From positions 2,356,001-2,420,000 of the forward strand of contig NZ_LT629739.1 of NCBI RefSeq assembly GCF_900105045.1: 64,000 nt of DNA, in the 5' to 3' direction. This document shows positions 43,423 to 52,700 of this stretch, piece by piece; position 1 is the first letter of the stretch; each line of letters begins with the position of its first letter. Made by a program: the position numbers and the translations under genes. The notes beneath the pieces are model-generated. The model worked only from the letters and a program-made list of their open reading frames with translations, searched no databases and was not told where the DNA came from. The DNA is from Brevibacterium picturae. GTDB lineage: Bacteria > Actinomycetota > Actinomycetes > Actinomycetales > Brevibacteriaceae.

Positions 43423-45054
43423 ATGACGGTGAATATTTCGCACGGACGCGGCAAAGGCGGCTCGTCAGCAGTGAAGACAGATGTGCGCGAAGCGCTCTTG
43501 GGAGGAAAGACCTTCCGCAGCTTGAGCGAGCAGAAGCTCTCGCCGCGGGAAGAGAAATTCGAACGTGCGAGGATGACCTCCGGCTTCGTGCTGGCTCCGC
43601 TGGTGGCCATTGTATTCGCTCTGATTCCGATGGGGCTGTCCTATCAGCAGCAGATGCTGGCAGCGATTCTGCTGGCCGTGATCGTTCTCTGGATTACAGA
43701 GCCGGTGCCGATTCCCATCGGAGGACTGTTGGGCGTCGGTGCCGTCGTGGTCCTGGGGATCGTTCCTGCCGCCGATGCCGTTGGGCCATTCGGATCCTCG
43801 ACGATCTTCACATTCATCGGGGCATTCATCTTGGCCCAGGCAATGTTGCACCATGGCATCGCTCAGCGACTCGCATTGACGGTCCTATCGCTTCCGGGCG
43901 TCGGCAAGTCCGTGTACCGAGTCATCATCGCCTTCGGGCTGATCACGTGCATTCTCTCCGCCTTCGTCTCCAACACAGCTACAGTGGCGATGCTCATGCC
44001 GACCGCGCTGGGAATCCTGGCAGTGATCGCAGAGCTCATGCAGGAACGCGGAATCGTCAAGGAGGACTTCGACCCGCTGCGACTGCGGGTCGGTGCCGCA
44101 TTGCTGCTGATGTTGGCCTATGGTGCCAGCGTCGGCGGGTTGCTCACGCCAGTCGGCTCACCACCGAACCTCATCGGCCGGGGCCTCATCGAGGAAGCCA
44201 CCGGGACGAAGATCTCCTTCGGCCAGTGGATGGCAGTTGCTCTTCCCATCTGCGTTGCGATGTTCATCGTCCTCGCAATTGTTCTGCTGCTGCTGAACAA
44301 GCCCGAGATTCGCAAGATCGAGGGTGTCGAAGAATACGTGCGCAAAGAACTGGCGGAACTTGGGCCGGTCTCCCGCGCTGAGAAGAACACGCTGTTCGCC
44401 TTCGGCGTGACTGTGCTGCTGTGGCTGCTGCCGGCGTTCGCCGCGTTATTCACCGGTACCGATTCCGCCATCTACGAATTCCTCGACTCCCGACTGGATG
44501 AGGGAATCGTCGCTGTGATCGGAGCATCGCTGCTGTTCATCCTCCCTGTCGATTGGAAGCGTCGGCAACCCACCTTGACGTGGAGTCAGGCAGCCAAGAT
44601 TGATTGGGGCACGATTATTCTCTTCGGGTGTGGGATCATCTTCGGCTCGCTTCTGGCCGACACCGGTCTGGCCGAAACGATCGGCACCGGTTTCGCCAAC
44701 GGTATGGGCGTCACCAGTCTGTTGGCGATCACCATCGTCTCTGTGGTCCTGGCGATTCTGATTTCGGAGACGACGTCGAACACCGCATCGGCTGCAGTCA
44801 TCGTCCCGATCGTCATTCCTTTGTGTCAGGCAGCAGGCATCGACCCCTTCGTCCCAGCCATGGCTGCCACCTTCGCTGCTTCCTTCGGCTTCATGCTCCC
44901 GGTCTCGACTCCGCAGAACGCGATCGTCTATGGCACCGGCGCAGTTCCGATCACGAAGATGATACGAACGGGCATCTCCTTCGATGTCATAGGCGCCATC
45001 CTCATCGTCGTGCTGGTGCCCGTCATGCTCGGAGTCGTCGGCCTGGGGCAGTAG
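43423..45054 (+). CDS. DASS-family (SLC13) dicarboxylate/Na+ symporter
   Basis: 543 residues, about 12 helices after a polar N-terminus of about 60 residues. Family marks are ITEPVPIPIGGLLGVGAVVV, FVSNTATVAMLMPTALG (SNT substrate/Na+ motif), LTPVGSPPNLIG, and the second repeat ETTSNTASAAVIVPIVIPL with LPVSTPQNAIVYGTG. ATG 43423 is chosen for AAAGGACC 5-6 bases upstream; ATG 43411 is an alternative. It is likely to import tartrate, malate or a similar acid for the dehydrogenase at 41223-42350. Confidence 0.9.
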   Translation: MTVNISHGRGKGGSSAVKTDVREALLGGKTFRSLSEQKLSPREEKFERARMTSGFVLAPLVAIVFALIPMGLSYQQQMLAAILLAVIVLWITEPVPIPIGGLLGVGAVVVLGIVPAADAVGPFGSSTIFTFIGAFILAQAMLHHGIAQRLALTVLSLPGVGKSVYRVIIAFGLITCILSAFVSNTATVAMLMPTALGILAVIAELMQERGIVKEDFDPLRLRVGAALLLMLAYGASVGGLLTPVGSPPNLIGRGLIEEATGTKISFGQWMAVALPICVAMFIVLAIVLLLLNKPEIRKIEGVEEYVRKELAELGPVSRAEKNTLFAFGVTVLLWLLPAFAALFTGTDSAIYEFLDSRLDEGIVAVIGASLLFILPVDWKRRQPTLTWSQAAKIDWGTIILFGCGIIFGSLLADTGLAETIGTGFANGMGVTSLLAITIVSVVLAILISETTSNTASAAVIVPIVIPLCQAAGIDPFVPAMAATFAASFGFMLPVSTPQNAIVYGTGAVPITKMIRTGISFDVIGAILIVVLVPVMLGVVGLGQ

Positions 45055-45101
45055 TCCTGAGAAATGAATGGCGGAGACGCGAAACGGTCGCTTGAACGCG
45101 T

Positions 45102-45161
45102 AACAGTCGGTAACTCCTCGTCGAATCCGTTGCTTCCTGCGACTAAGAGTTACCGACTGTT
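45102..45161. repeat. 15-bp inverted repeat between convergent genes
   Basis: AACAGTCGGTAACTC (45102-45116) pairs exactly with 45147-45161 across a 30-base loop. It lies between the transporter (plus) and the racemase (minus), where a two-way terminator would be expected. Its core matches the palindrome at 1096-1155. Confidence 0.75.
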
Positions 45162-45235
45162 GAGTTCGGAACACGGGTACGAGGGCAGCAGGGTGCACCG
45201 GCATACGATCACACGCGCACCAGGGCGACGGCGGC

Positions 45236-46360
45236 TCAGCTCTGCTGCAGGATCTCCACGGAGTCGGTACGGAACTTCTCGAGCTTCGCGGGATCGATCG
45301 AGACGCCGAAGCCGACGCCCGTGGGCACGTCGACCTTGCCGTCGTACATGACGATCTCTTCGGTGATGTCCTCTTTGAAGAAGCGATTCGATCCGGAGAT
45401 GTCGCCGGGCAGGGTGAAGCCGGGCAGCGATGCGAGGGCGGCATTGGCGGCGCGGCCCAGGCCCGTTTCGACCATTCCGCCGTGCCAGACGGCCACGCCA
45501 TGAGCGGCGCAGAGGTCGTGGATCTTCTTCGCCTCGATGAAGCCTCCCACCCGTCCCGGTTTGATGTTGATGACCGCGGCGGCACCCATGGAGATCGCGT
45601 CGGCGGCCGCCTCGGCGGAGTCGATGGATTCGTCCAGGCACATCGGCGTCTCCATCAGCTTCGCCAGCTCCCCATGCTGGCGGATGTCGGCCTCGCCCAG
45701 GGGCTGTTCGATGAGGAGGAGTCCGTACTCGTCGAGCCTGCGCAGGTGGGAGGCATCGACGAGGGTGTAGGCGGCATTGGCGTCGACCTGGAAGCCGAAG
45801 TCATCGCCGAAGGCCTTCCGCACTGCGGCGATCGGTGCGATGTCTTTGCCCGGTTTGATCTTGAGTTTGATGCGGGCGTAACCCTCCTCCAGGTAGTCGC
45901 CGATGACCCTGACCGTCTCTTCGACGGAGTCCTGGATGCCGACTGACACTCCCGAGGGCACAGAGTCGACGACTCCGCCCAGGTAGCTTTTGAAGGACTG
46001 GTCGTTGAGCTTGAGCTGAGCCTCGATGACTGCCATCTCCAGGGCCGATTTCGCCATGGGGTGGCCGATGACGTGACGCAGATGCCAGGACACGGTCTCC
46101 GCGGTGAGGTCGTCGACATCGAAGAGGATCGGGGCCAGCCAGCGCTTCGTGACATCGATGCCCGAAGCGACATACTCCGAGGAGTACAGCGGGGCGATCA
46201 TCGCCACGGACTCTCCCCAGCCGGTGATCTCGCCCTTGGGAGTATCGAACTTCGCCTCGACGAGGTAGCAGTCCTTCTCAGTCTCCCGCATGAACGAGGT
46301 CTCGAACGGGGTGACGAGGGGAATGGATACCTGGTGGAGAGTGACTGACTTGAGCTTCAT
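45236..46360 (-). CDS. o-Succinylbenzoate synthase / N-succinylamino acid racemase (enolase superfamily)
   Basis: 374 residues. Catalytic Lys pair in ARIKLKIKPGKD; metal ligands in FQVDANAAY, LLIEQPLGE and MCLDESIDS; second Lys in VINIKPGRVGG. WHGGMVETGLGRAANAALA is the family stretch that binds the succinyl tail (quoted in part: GMVETGLGRAANAAL). Menaquinone genes are absent, while an M20 amidohydrolase is encoded 1.3 kb away on the same strand, so amino-acid racemisation is at least as likely as MenC function. Confidence 0.85.
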   Translation of the reverse strand: MKLKSVTLHQVSIPLVTPFETSFMRETEKDCYLVEAKFDTPKGEITGWGESVAMIAPLYSSEYVASGIDVTKRWLAPILFDVDDLTAETVSWHLRHVIGHPMAKSALEMAVIEAQLKLNDQSFKSYLGGVVDSVPSGVSVGIQDSVEETVRVIGDYLEEGYARIKLKIKPGKDIAPIAAVRKAFGDDFGFQVDANAAYTLVDASHLRRLDEYGLLLIEQPLGEADIRQHGELAKLMETPMCLDESIDSAEAAADAISMGAAAVINIKPGRVGGFIEAKKIHDLCAAHGVAVWHGGMVETGLGRAANAALASLPGFTLPGDISGSNRFFKEDITEEIVMYDGKVDVPTGVGFGVSIDPAKLEKFRTDSVEILQQS

Positions 46361-46656
46361 GCGCCATGCACCTTCTTTGTGATTGCGACCGATGATCCTT
46401 GCCTCAGCCTATCGCCCGCCGGCCTCGACCGATTTCGAGGGAAAGGAATGGAGGAATCCGCATGGGGAGACCAACATTATTCTCCCTCAGAATTCATCGG
46501 CAGGACCCCTTGTTGGCAGTCCACGGTGCGGACCGAACACCTCGAGTCGAGCATTGGCAGGCTGCATTGTTCGTCTCAGGTCCGCTCTGCCCTGGAGAGA
46601 GCGGCATCGCCTTGGTACTGTGAGCCAAAGGGCCCGCTCAATCGAGGGAGAGTTAC

Positions 46657-47601
46657 GTGAACGACTACCTGCGGTCGCTCAAAGGTCGGAAGCAGAAGTG
46701 GTTCGGACTCAAACTGCCGGTCAAGGCTGCACTCGCTCAGCCGTACCTCCACCCGATGCTGAGAACCGTGGCCCCGCACATCAACGGCATCAAGGTCGGC
46801 AGGCTGCCCGCACCGATCGGCCTCACCGAGGTGCGCGGGCGTGCCGGGGGCGCTGGCTTCTACCTCGTCGATCCGTTCCGCTGCGAGATCGCCAAGGAAT
46901 TCTATTGGGGCAAGGGACGGAGGACGGAGGCAGAGGACGCCTTCGCGCTCGACCTCATGGTCGAACTGTCCCGCGACGCGGACGTGTTCCTCGACATCGG
47001 CGCGTATACCGGGGTGTTCACGATGGCGGTACTGGCCGCGAACCCGGCCGCGGTCGCACACTCCTTCGAGATCATCCCCGCCGTCGTCGCCGGGTTGGAG
47101 AAGAACGTCGTCCGCAACCACCTCGGCGATCGGGTGAGTGTGCACCCGACGGGGGTCGGCAAGCCCGGCACCACGATGCAGGTGCCCACCGGTGACGGGG
47201 GTTCGGCGCTCCCATCGTTCTATGGGACCGGGATGGACTTCGGCTCCGGCGCCGAGGTGCGCTTCACCTCGCTCGATGAGCTCCTCCCGGATCTGCCGGC
47301 CGGCAACCCGCAGGTGACCGTGAAGATCGATGTCGAGGGCGCGGAGAATGATGTCCTCGACGATGGCCGGGAACTGTTGGGCACGCTGCAGCCGGACATT
47401 CTGTGCGAGGTCCTCGACGACCGGGCGCAGCCCGAGCAGCTGATGCGCATCCTCGACCGCTTCGACTACCACTACTACCTTGTCGGGCCCGACCATCTCA
47501 TCGCCCATGACGAGATCGTCCCCGACCCGCATTTCCGTGACTGGCTCTTCACCACGAAGAACCCTGAGGACATGCGGGTCGCGGGGTACCCAGTCAGGTG
47601 A
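46657..47601 (+). CDS. FkbM-family SAM-dependent methyltransferase
   Basis: 314 residues. SAM-binding motif I VFLDIGAYTGVFTMAVLAAN (about 110-129), then HSFEIIPAVVAGLEKNV, and FkbM-type VTVKIDVEGAENDVL near 225. No membrane segment. GTG 46657 has GAGGGAGAG 6 bases upstream. The substrate is unknown; FkbM enzymes O-methylate sugars or small molecules. The 296-base gap before it (46361-46656) holds only weak overlapping frames that I do not support as genes. Confidence 0.88.
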   Translation: MNDYLRSLKGRKQKWFGLKLPVKAALAQPYLHPMLRTVAPHINGIKVGRLPAPIGLTEVRGRAGGAGFYLVDPFRCEIAKEFYWGKGRRTEAEDAFALDLMVELSRDADVFLDIGAYTGVFTMAVLAANPAAVAHSFEIIPAVVAGLEKNVVRNHLGDRVSVHPTGVGKPGTTMQVPTGDGGSALPSFYGTGMDFGSGAEVRFTSLDELLPDLPAGNPQVTVKIDVEGAENDVLDDGRELLGTLQPDILCEVLDDRAQPEQLMRILDRFDYHYYLVGPDHLIAHDEIVPDPHFRDWLFTTKNPEDMRVAGYPVR

Positions 47602-47630
47602 CCGACCGAGTCAGCGCACTGAGGTTCGCC

Positions 47631-48803
47631 TTAGGCCCGCAGCTGATCGGCGATGAGGGCCGCGAGCAGGGCTGTGCGTGGGGCGATCTCATCGATGACC
47701 GCGTGCTCGTGTTCGGCATGCGCCCCATCGCCCACGGCGCCGAGGCCATCAAGGGTGGCGATGCCATCGCCGGCGGTGAAGTTGCCGTCCGAGGCGCCGC
47801 CGACCGACACGCCCTCCGGTGCGGGCAGTCCGAGTTCAGCGGCCAGTGCAGTGGCGCGGTCGAAGAGTTCAGCCGATTGCTCACGTTCGAAGGGCGGACG
47901 GTTGATGCCGCCGATGATCTCGATCGTCGAGCCCTCGAGCTGCGGGCGCGTGGCCAATTCACGCATGGCGGCGTCGACTCGGTCGAGTTCGTCAGCGGTG
48001 CGTGCCCGCACATCGACATCGACGCGCGCCTCGGCGGGGACGGTGTTCGTGGTGGTTCCCGCGCTGATCACGGTCGGCACCACCGAAGTGCCAGCCTCGG
48101 CGTCGGCGAGATCGGCGACCAGGGGCAGGTGCAGGGCCAGGGCCATGCCGGCGTTGATCCCCTTCTCGGGTTCGAGCCCGGCGTGGGAGGCCTTGCCGGT
48201 GAAGACGAGGGTGTAGTTGCTCGTGCCCTTGCGTTCGAGCTTGAGCCCACCGCCGGCGCTCGCCTCCATCACATACACGGCCTTCGCTTCGGCCGCCTCG
48301 ACGCGGATGAGCTCGGAGGAGGAGATCGACCCGATCTCCTCATCACCGGTGATCAGGATCGACAGACCGTCAAGTCCACCCTCGCCGAGGTGCTCGGCCA
48401 GGATCGCGCTCGCGTGGATGCTCATGATTGCCCCGGTGAGCATGTCGAAGCTGCCGGGCCCGCGCAGGATTCCGTCGTCGGTGGAGAAGGGGATGCGGTC
48501 CAGTGTCCCGTGCGGCCAGACAGTGTCCTGGTGGTTGAGGAGGACGACGCGGGCCGGGCCCGAGCCGAAGCGCAGGCGCAGATGAGTGGTGTCGTCGACG
48601 GTGATGACCTCGGCGGTGGCGCCGAGGCGTTCGCGCAGCAGGTCAACGAAGTCCTGGGCACCGGCGGCCACGGCCTCTTTGTCGTGCGAGGGCGTCTCCT
48701 TCGTGATGACGCGCTTGATGTCATCGAGGATGAGGGGGAGACGGTCATTGGCCTGCGCGACGAGGTCAGCGGACTGGAGATCTGAGGTCTGAGAGGTGGT
48801 CAT
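47631..48803 (-). CDS. M20-family metallopeptidase (carboxypeptidase G2/amidohydrolase type)
   Basis: 390 residues. Zinc ligands in LLNHQDTVWPHG, GPGSFDMLTG and GDEEIGS (catalytic Glu pair), VMEASAGGGLK and HAEHEHAVIDE. The dimerisation domain includes FTGKASHAGLEPEKGINAG. No signal peptide. Members cleave C-terminal amino acids or N-acyl amino acids. With the racemase at 45236-46360 it could make a racemise-then-deacylate pathway (inference). Confidence 0.9.
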   Translation of the reverse strand: MTTSQTSDLQSADLVAQANDRLPLILDDIKRVITKETPSHDKEAVAAGAQDFVDLLRERLGATAEVITVDDTTHLRLRFGSGPARVVLLNHQDTVWPHGTLDRIPFSTDDGILRGPGSFDMLTGAIMSIHASAILAEHLGEGGLDGLSILITGDEEIGSISSSELIRVEAAEAKAVYVMEASAGGGLKLERKGTSNYTLVFTGKASHAGLEPEKGINAGMALALHLPLVADLADAEAGTSVVPTVISAGTTTNTVPAEARVDVDVRARTADELDRVDAAMRELATRPQLEGSTIEIIGGINRPPFEREQSAELFDRATALAAELGLPAPEGVSVGGASDGNFTAGDGIATLDGLGAVGDGAHAEHEHAVIDEIAPRTALLAALIADQLRA

Positions 48804-48937
48804 GGCCCGATTCTACGATGGGGTCTGCAAGGGCGGTTGCGACGTCCGCATCATGCGATGCGGTGCGAGGGAAGCGGGTCGCGAAAAGACCGGTCGTGCG
48901 CGAGCGCGAAACCCGGAGTCTGTGGTTTGCTTGACCC

Positions 48938-50416
48938 ATGGGTGAGGAAGTCAGTTCCAAGCGGTACACGCCGGAAGAGCGCACGCTGTATCGGGAGAAG
49001 CTCGCGGAGAACCTCGAACTCTTCGACACGTATCTGCGCCATGCCGAGTTCAAGTCCGCGGGCACGATCGGTCTGGAACTCGAACTCAATCTCATCGACT
49101 CGGACAACCAGCCGAGTCTGGGCAACACGAAAGTCCTCGAGAGCCTCGACGATGAGTACCAGTCCGAGATCGGCGGGTTCAACCTCGAACTCAACCATCC
49201 CGTGCTGCAGGTGGCCGGGCGCGGACTGAAGACTCTGGAAGCGGGCGTGGCGCATCGGCTGAGCAAGGCCCAGAAGGCCGCCGAGGCGGAGGGACTGACG
49301 GTCACCTCGATCGGAACGCTGCCGACGCTGAGCACCCAGTTCCTCACCGAGGCGAAGTGGATGACCGAGGAGAACCGCTACGAGGCGCTGAGCAACTCGA
49401 TCGTCGACGCTCGCGGTGAGTACGTGCGCATCGAGCTCGACGGTGAGGAGAAGTATAAGCACGAGTTCTCTGACATCGCCCCGGAAGCCTCATGCACCTC
49501 GATGCAGCTGCACCTGCAGGTCGCGCCCAACAAATTCGCCGAGGCCTGGAACGCCTCTCAAGCGATCGCGGCAGCACAGGTCGCGATGAGTGCGAACTCG
49601 CCGCTGTTCGTCGGCCGCAAGCTCTGGCACGAATCTCGGATCCCTGTGTTCAGCCAGGCCATCGACACCCGCACCCCCGAACTCGTCAATCAGGGGGTGA
49701 GGCCGCGCGTGTGGTTTGGGGAACGGTGGATCACCAGTGTCTTCGACCTCTTCGAGGAAAACGTCCGCTACTTCCCGCCGCTGCTGCCCGAGATCAAGGA
49801 CTTCGTCGAGTTCAGCCAGGCCGATGCTCCGAAGCTCTACGAACTCAATCTGCACAACGGCACCGTGTGGCGCTGGAACCGCCCGATCTATGACTCCTCC
49901 GACTCCGGTGCCCATATCCGGGTGGAGAACCGACTGCTTCCGGCCGGGCCCACACCGATCGACATGGTCGCCGACGCCGCCTTCTACTACGGTCTCGCGG
50001 AGTTCCTCGTCGGGGAGAACCGTCCCGTGTGGTCGCGGATGTCGTTTCGTGAGGCGGAGGAGAACTTCTTCGCGTGTGCCAAGGACGGTATCGGCGCCCG
50101 TGTGACCTGGCCGAAGATCGGCCACATCGATGTTGCGGACCTCGTGCTCGACGTTCTCATTCCGCAGGCGCGCAGGGGGCTGAGTCGTCTGGGCATCGAC
50201 AAAGACGTCATCGAGGAGTACATGTCGATCGTCGAGGGCCGAGCCGAGAAGAGGGCCAACGGTGCGACGTGGCAGCTGAGGATGCTTGACCGTTTGGCTC
50301 CGAACAGCGCCCCGGACTCACCGGAGCGCCGAGAGGGACTCAAACAGATGATGGACGCCTACGTAGCGAACCAGGCCTCCGGCGAACCCGTCCACACCTG
50401 GGACGTACCTGCCTGA
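48938..50416 (+). CDS. Carboxylate-amine ligase of the glutamate-cysteine ligase family 2
   Basis: 492 residues, GCS2 family. Motifs are GTIGLELELNLID, GGFNLELNHPVLQVAGRG, ASCTSMQLHLQVAPNKF and SGAHIRVENRLLPAGPTPID. It is longer than YbdK/EgtA types but shares the core. Proposed activity is ATP-dependent bond formation between glutamate gamma-carboxyl and an amine such as cysteine. No mycothiol or ergothioneine genes are near, so the product is uncertain. Confidence 0.85.
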   Translation: MGEEVSSKRYTPEERTLYREKLAENLELFDTYLRHAEFKSAGTIGLELELNLIDSDNQPSLGNTKVLESLDDEYQSEIGGFNLELNHPVLQVAGRGLKTLEAGVAHRLSKAQKAAEAEGLTVTSIGTLPTLSTQFLTEAKWMTEENRYEALSNSIVDARGEYVRIELDGEEKYKHEFSDIAPEASCTSMQLHLQVAPNKFAEAWNASQAIAAAQVAMSANSPLFVGRKLWHESRIPVFSQAIDTRTPELVNQGVRPRVWFGERWITSVFDLFEENVRYFPPLLPEIKDFVEFSQADAPKLYELNLHNGTVWRWNRPIYDSSDSGAHIRVENRLLPAGPTPIDMVADAAFYYGLAEFLVGENRPVWSRMSFREAEENFFACAKDGIGARVTWPKIGHIDVADLVLDVLIPQARRGLSRLGIDKDVIEEYMSIVEGRAEKRANGATWQLRMLDRLAPNSAPDSPERREGLKQMMDAYVANQASGEPVHTWDVPA

Positions 50417-50438
50417 AGAACGATGGCTCTGCCTGGAG

Positions 50439-50735
50439 TCAGAGGCGCTCGACTTCGACGAAGACGATGTCGTCGGTCCCGTCGGGATTCGAGACCTCAT
50501 GTTCGGACCCTGCCGCGCGTGTATAGCTGACACCCGCCTCGAGGTCGGCGACGATCGAGGTGCCATCCGAGTTCCGCACGTGCATCGCATCGGTGACCAT
50601 CGGAATGACGACGTACTCATACTCATGTTTGTGCATGGGGATGACCCCATTGGGTTGGATGGTCCATCTGGTCACGCGGAAGACGCCGTTGTCGAGCTGG
50701 ATCTCACCCGTCGAGCCGGTGTTCTCATCGCTCAT
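50439..50735 (-). CDS. Small single-domain cupin protein
   Basis: 98 residues, one cupin barrel with metal-type ligands HKHEYEYVVIPM and a second-motif His in AGSEHEVSN. ATG 50735 is used because GAAGGAG lies 8 bases upstream; the GTG at 50744 would overlap that site. Convergent with the GCS2 gene. Function unknown. Confidence 0.8.
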   Translation of the reverse strand: MSDENTGSTGEIQLDNGVFRVTRWTIQPNGVIPMHKHEYEYVVIPMVTDAMHVRNSDGTSIVADLEAGVSYTRAAGSEHEVSNPDGTDDIVFVEVERL

Positions 50736-50903
50736 GATTGACACTCCTTCTGATCGTCATCGATGTCTGCTCCTCACCCTAGCCGTGATGACCGCGGCTT
50801 CCCAGCCTGTGCTGCCGATCCCTCGGCCGCCTCGTGGACCATGAGTGCACACCCCAGGACGGTGCATGATCGGCAGCACATAGGACCTGCTGCGACGGTT
50901 AGC

Positions 50904-51485
50904 ATGAGCAGTATGCGATACCCCTACGCTGACATCGACGATGTCGAAGACGATATCCGCGAAACCATTCTGACCGTGTCCGAGAAGTCGGGGTTCGTGC
51001 CCAACGTCTTCTTGTCTCTGGCCCGCCGACCGGCGGAATTCCGGGCGTTCTTCGCCTACTACGACGCACTCATGGAGAAGGAGACCGGGAACCTGAGCAA
51101 GGGCGACCGGGAGATGATCGTCACGGCCACCTCGGCGGTCAACAACTGCCTCTACTGCGTCGTCGCCCACGGTGCCGTGCTGCGGATCATGGAGAAGAAG
51201 CCCCACGTGGCCGACCAGGTGGCCGTGAATTACCGCCAGGCCGACATCACCGACCGTCAGATGGCCATGCTCGACTTCGCGATGAAAGTCTGCACAGAGC
51301 CCTGGGCGCTCTGCGACGATGACTTCGCTGCCTTGGCCGACCACGGATTCGATGACGAAGACGCCTGGGACATCGGCGCGATCACCGGCTTCTTCGGACT
51401 GTCGAACCGAATGGCGCACGTCGGCGGAATGATGCCCAACCCCGAGTTCTACCTCATGGGACGCGTCCCACGTGAGAGGAAGTGA
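50904..51485 (+). CDS. AhpD-like peroxidase-related (carboxymuconolactone decarboxylase family) protein
   Basis: 193 residues, all-helical. The redox pair and His are in NNCLYCVVAHGAVLRI (CxxC-x3-H), typical of the uncharacterised peroxidase-related branch of AhpD. VPNVFLSLARRPAEFRAF and MAMLDFAMKV are family stretches. Start is ATG 50904 or 50913. It ends 3 bases before the aminotransferase start, so the two are likely co-transcribed. Confidence 0.88.
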   Translation: MSSMRYPYADIDDVEDDIRETILTVSEKSGFVPNVFLSLARRPAEFRAFFAYYDALMEKETGNLSKGDREMIVTATSAVNNCLYCVVAHGAVLRIMEKKPHVADQVAVNYRQADITDRQMAMLDFAMKVCTEPWALCDDDFAALADHGFDDEDAWDIGAITGFFGLSNRMAHVGGMMPNPEFYLMGRVPRERK

Positions 51486-51488
51486 CCA

Positions 51489-52700
51489 ATGACCATGAGC
51501 ACCCGCACGAGCGCACCCCGCGTCTCCGACCGAGCCGGTCTGGTCCAGCCCTTCGCTGCGATGAACATCGTGGCCAAGGTCCAGGAGATGTCACGCAACG
51601 GCCGTGACACCATCGCCATGTGCCTGGGCGAACCGACCCAAGGTGCACCTGGCCCGGTGCGCAGGAGAGCCGCCGAGGTGGTCACCGACGGCACGAACCT
51701 CGGCTACTCACCGGTCTTCGGCATCCCCGAACTGCGCTCCGCCATCGCCGGGCATTACCGCGACTGGTACGACATCGACGTGCCCGCCGAACGGATCGCA
51801 ATCACCACCGGATCATCCGGAGCCTTCCAGACGGCATTCCTCACCTGCTTCGACGCTGGCGATCGTGTCGCATTGGCACGTCCGGGCTACGGCGCATACA
51901 AGAACATCCTCGCCGCCTTGAACTGCGAGATCGTCGAACTCGACTGCGGTGGAGATCACGGCTTCCAGCCCACCGTCGAACTCCTCGAACAGGCCCACGC
52001 GCAGGCCCCGCTCAAGGGGCTGATGCTCGCATCGCCTGCGAATCCGACGGGGACGATGATCTCGGGCGAGCACCTCGGCGAACTCATCTCCTGGTGCGCC
52101 GAGCACGGGGTGCAGGTGATCTCCGACGAGATCTACCACGGCATCAGCTACATTGGCACGCGTGGTGAGACCGCGCTGGCCCATGACGACAATGCCATCG
52201 TCATCTCCTCGTTCTCGAAGTATTGGGCGATGACCGGGTGGCGACTCGGCTGGGCGATCCTGCCCGAAGAGCTCACTCACGCGGCGCAGAATGTGACCGG
52301 AAACCTGTCACTGTGCGCCCCGGTTCCCGCTCAACATGCGGCCGTGGCAGCGTTCACCGAGGAATCCTATGCGGAATGTGAGGCGGCGGTGGAGTCCTTC
52401 GCCCGGGCCCGAAAGCACGTTCTCGACGCGACCGCTGACCTGGGATTTTCCGATATGGCACCGCCCGACGGGGCGTTCTACATGTATGCCCGCATCGACG
52501 AGATCCTGCAACGTTCGAATGACGACATCGTGACGGCGACCGACTGGTGTCAGGCGCTTCTCGACGCCACCGGTGTCGCCCTGGCGCCGGGTGACGACTT
52601 CGACTCCCTCAATGGGTCCCGCTCGGTGCGATTGTCACTGGCCGTCGGAGCGGACAAGACTGCCGAGGCGATCGACCGGATTCTCGATTTCATGCGATGA
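51489..52700 (+). CDS. Class I PLP-dependent aminotransferase
   Basis: 403 residues. GSSGAFQTAFLTCFDAGD, ASPANPTGTMI, VISDEIYHGISYIG, the PLP Lys in SSFSKYWAMTGWRLGW, and the substrate Arg near RSVRLSLAVG. It fits aspartate/alanine-type aminotransferases. GAGAGGAAG lies upstream of ATG 51489. The stop overlaps the next gene's ATG (ATGA). Confidence 0.92.
   Translation: MTMSTRTSAPRVSDRAGLVQPFAAMNIVAKVQEMSRNGRDTIAMCLGEPTQGAPGPVRRRAAEVVTDGTNLGYSPVFGIPELRSAIAGHYRDWYDIDVPAERIAITTGSSGAFQTAFLTCFDAGDRVALARPGYGAYKNILAALNCEIVELDCGGDHGFQPTVELLEQAHAQAPLKGLMLASPANPTGTMISGEHLGELISWCAEHGVQVISDEIYHGISYIGTRGETALAHDDNAIVISSFSKYWAMTGWRLGWAILPEELTHAAQNVTGNLSLCAPVPAQHAAVAAFTEESYAECEAAVESFARARKHVLDATADLGFSDMAPPDGAFYMYARIDEILQRSNDDIVTATDWCQALLDATGVALAPGDDFDSLNGSRSVRLSLAVGADKTAEAIDRILDFMR

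Noticed and set aside
46379..46660. 93-codon plus-strand frame before the FkbM gene
   Set aside because: Overlapping frames in all registers there, no ribosome site and no family similarity; taken as non-coding.
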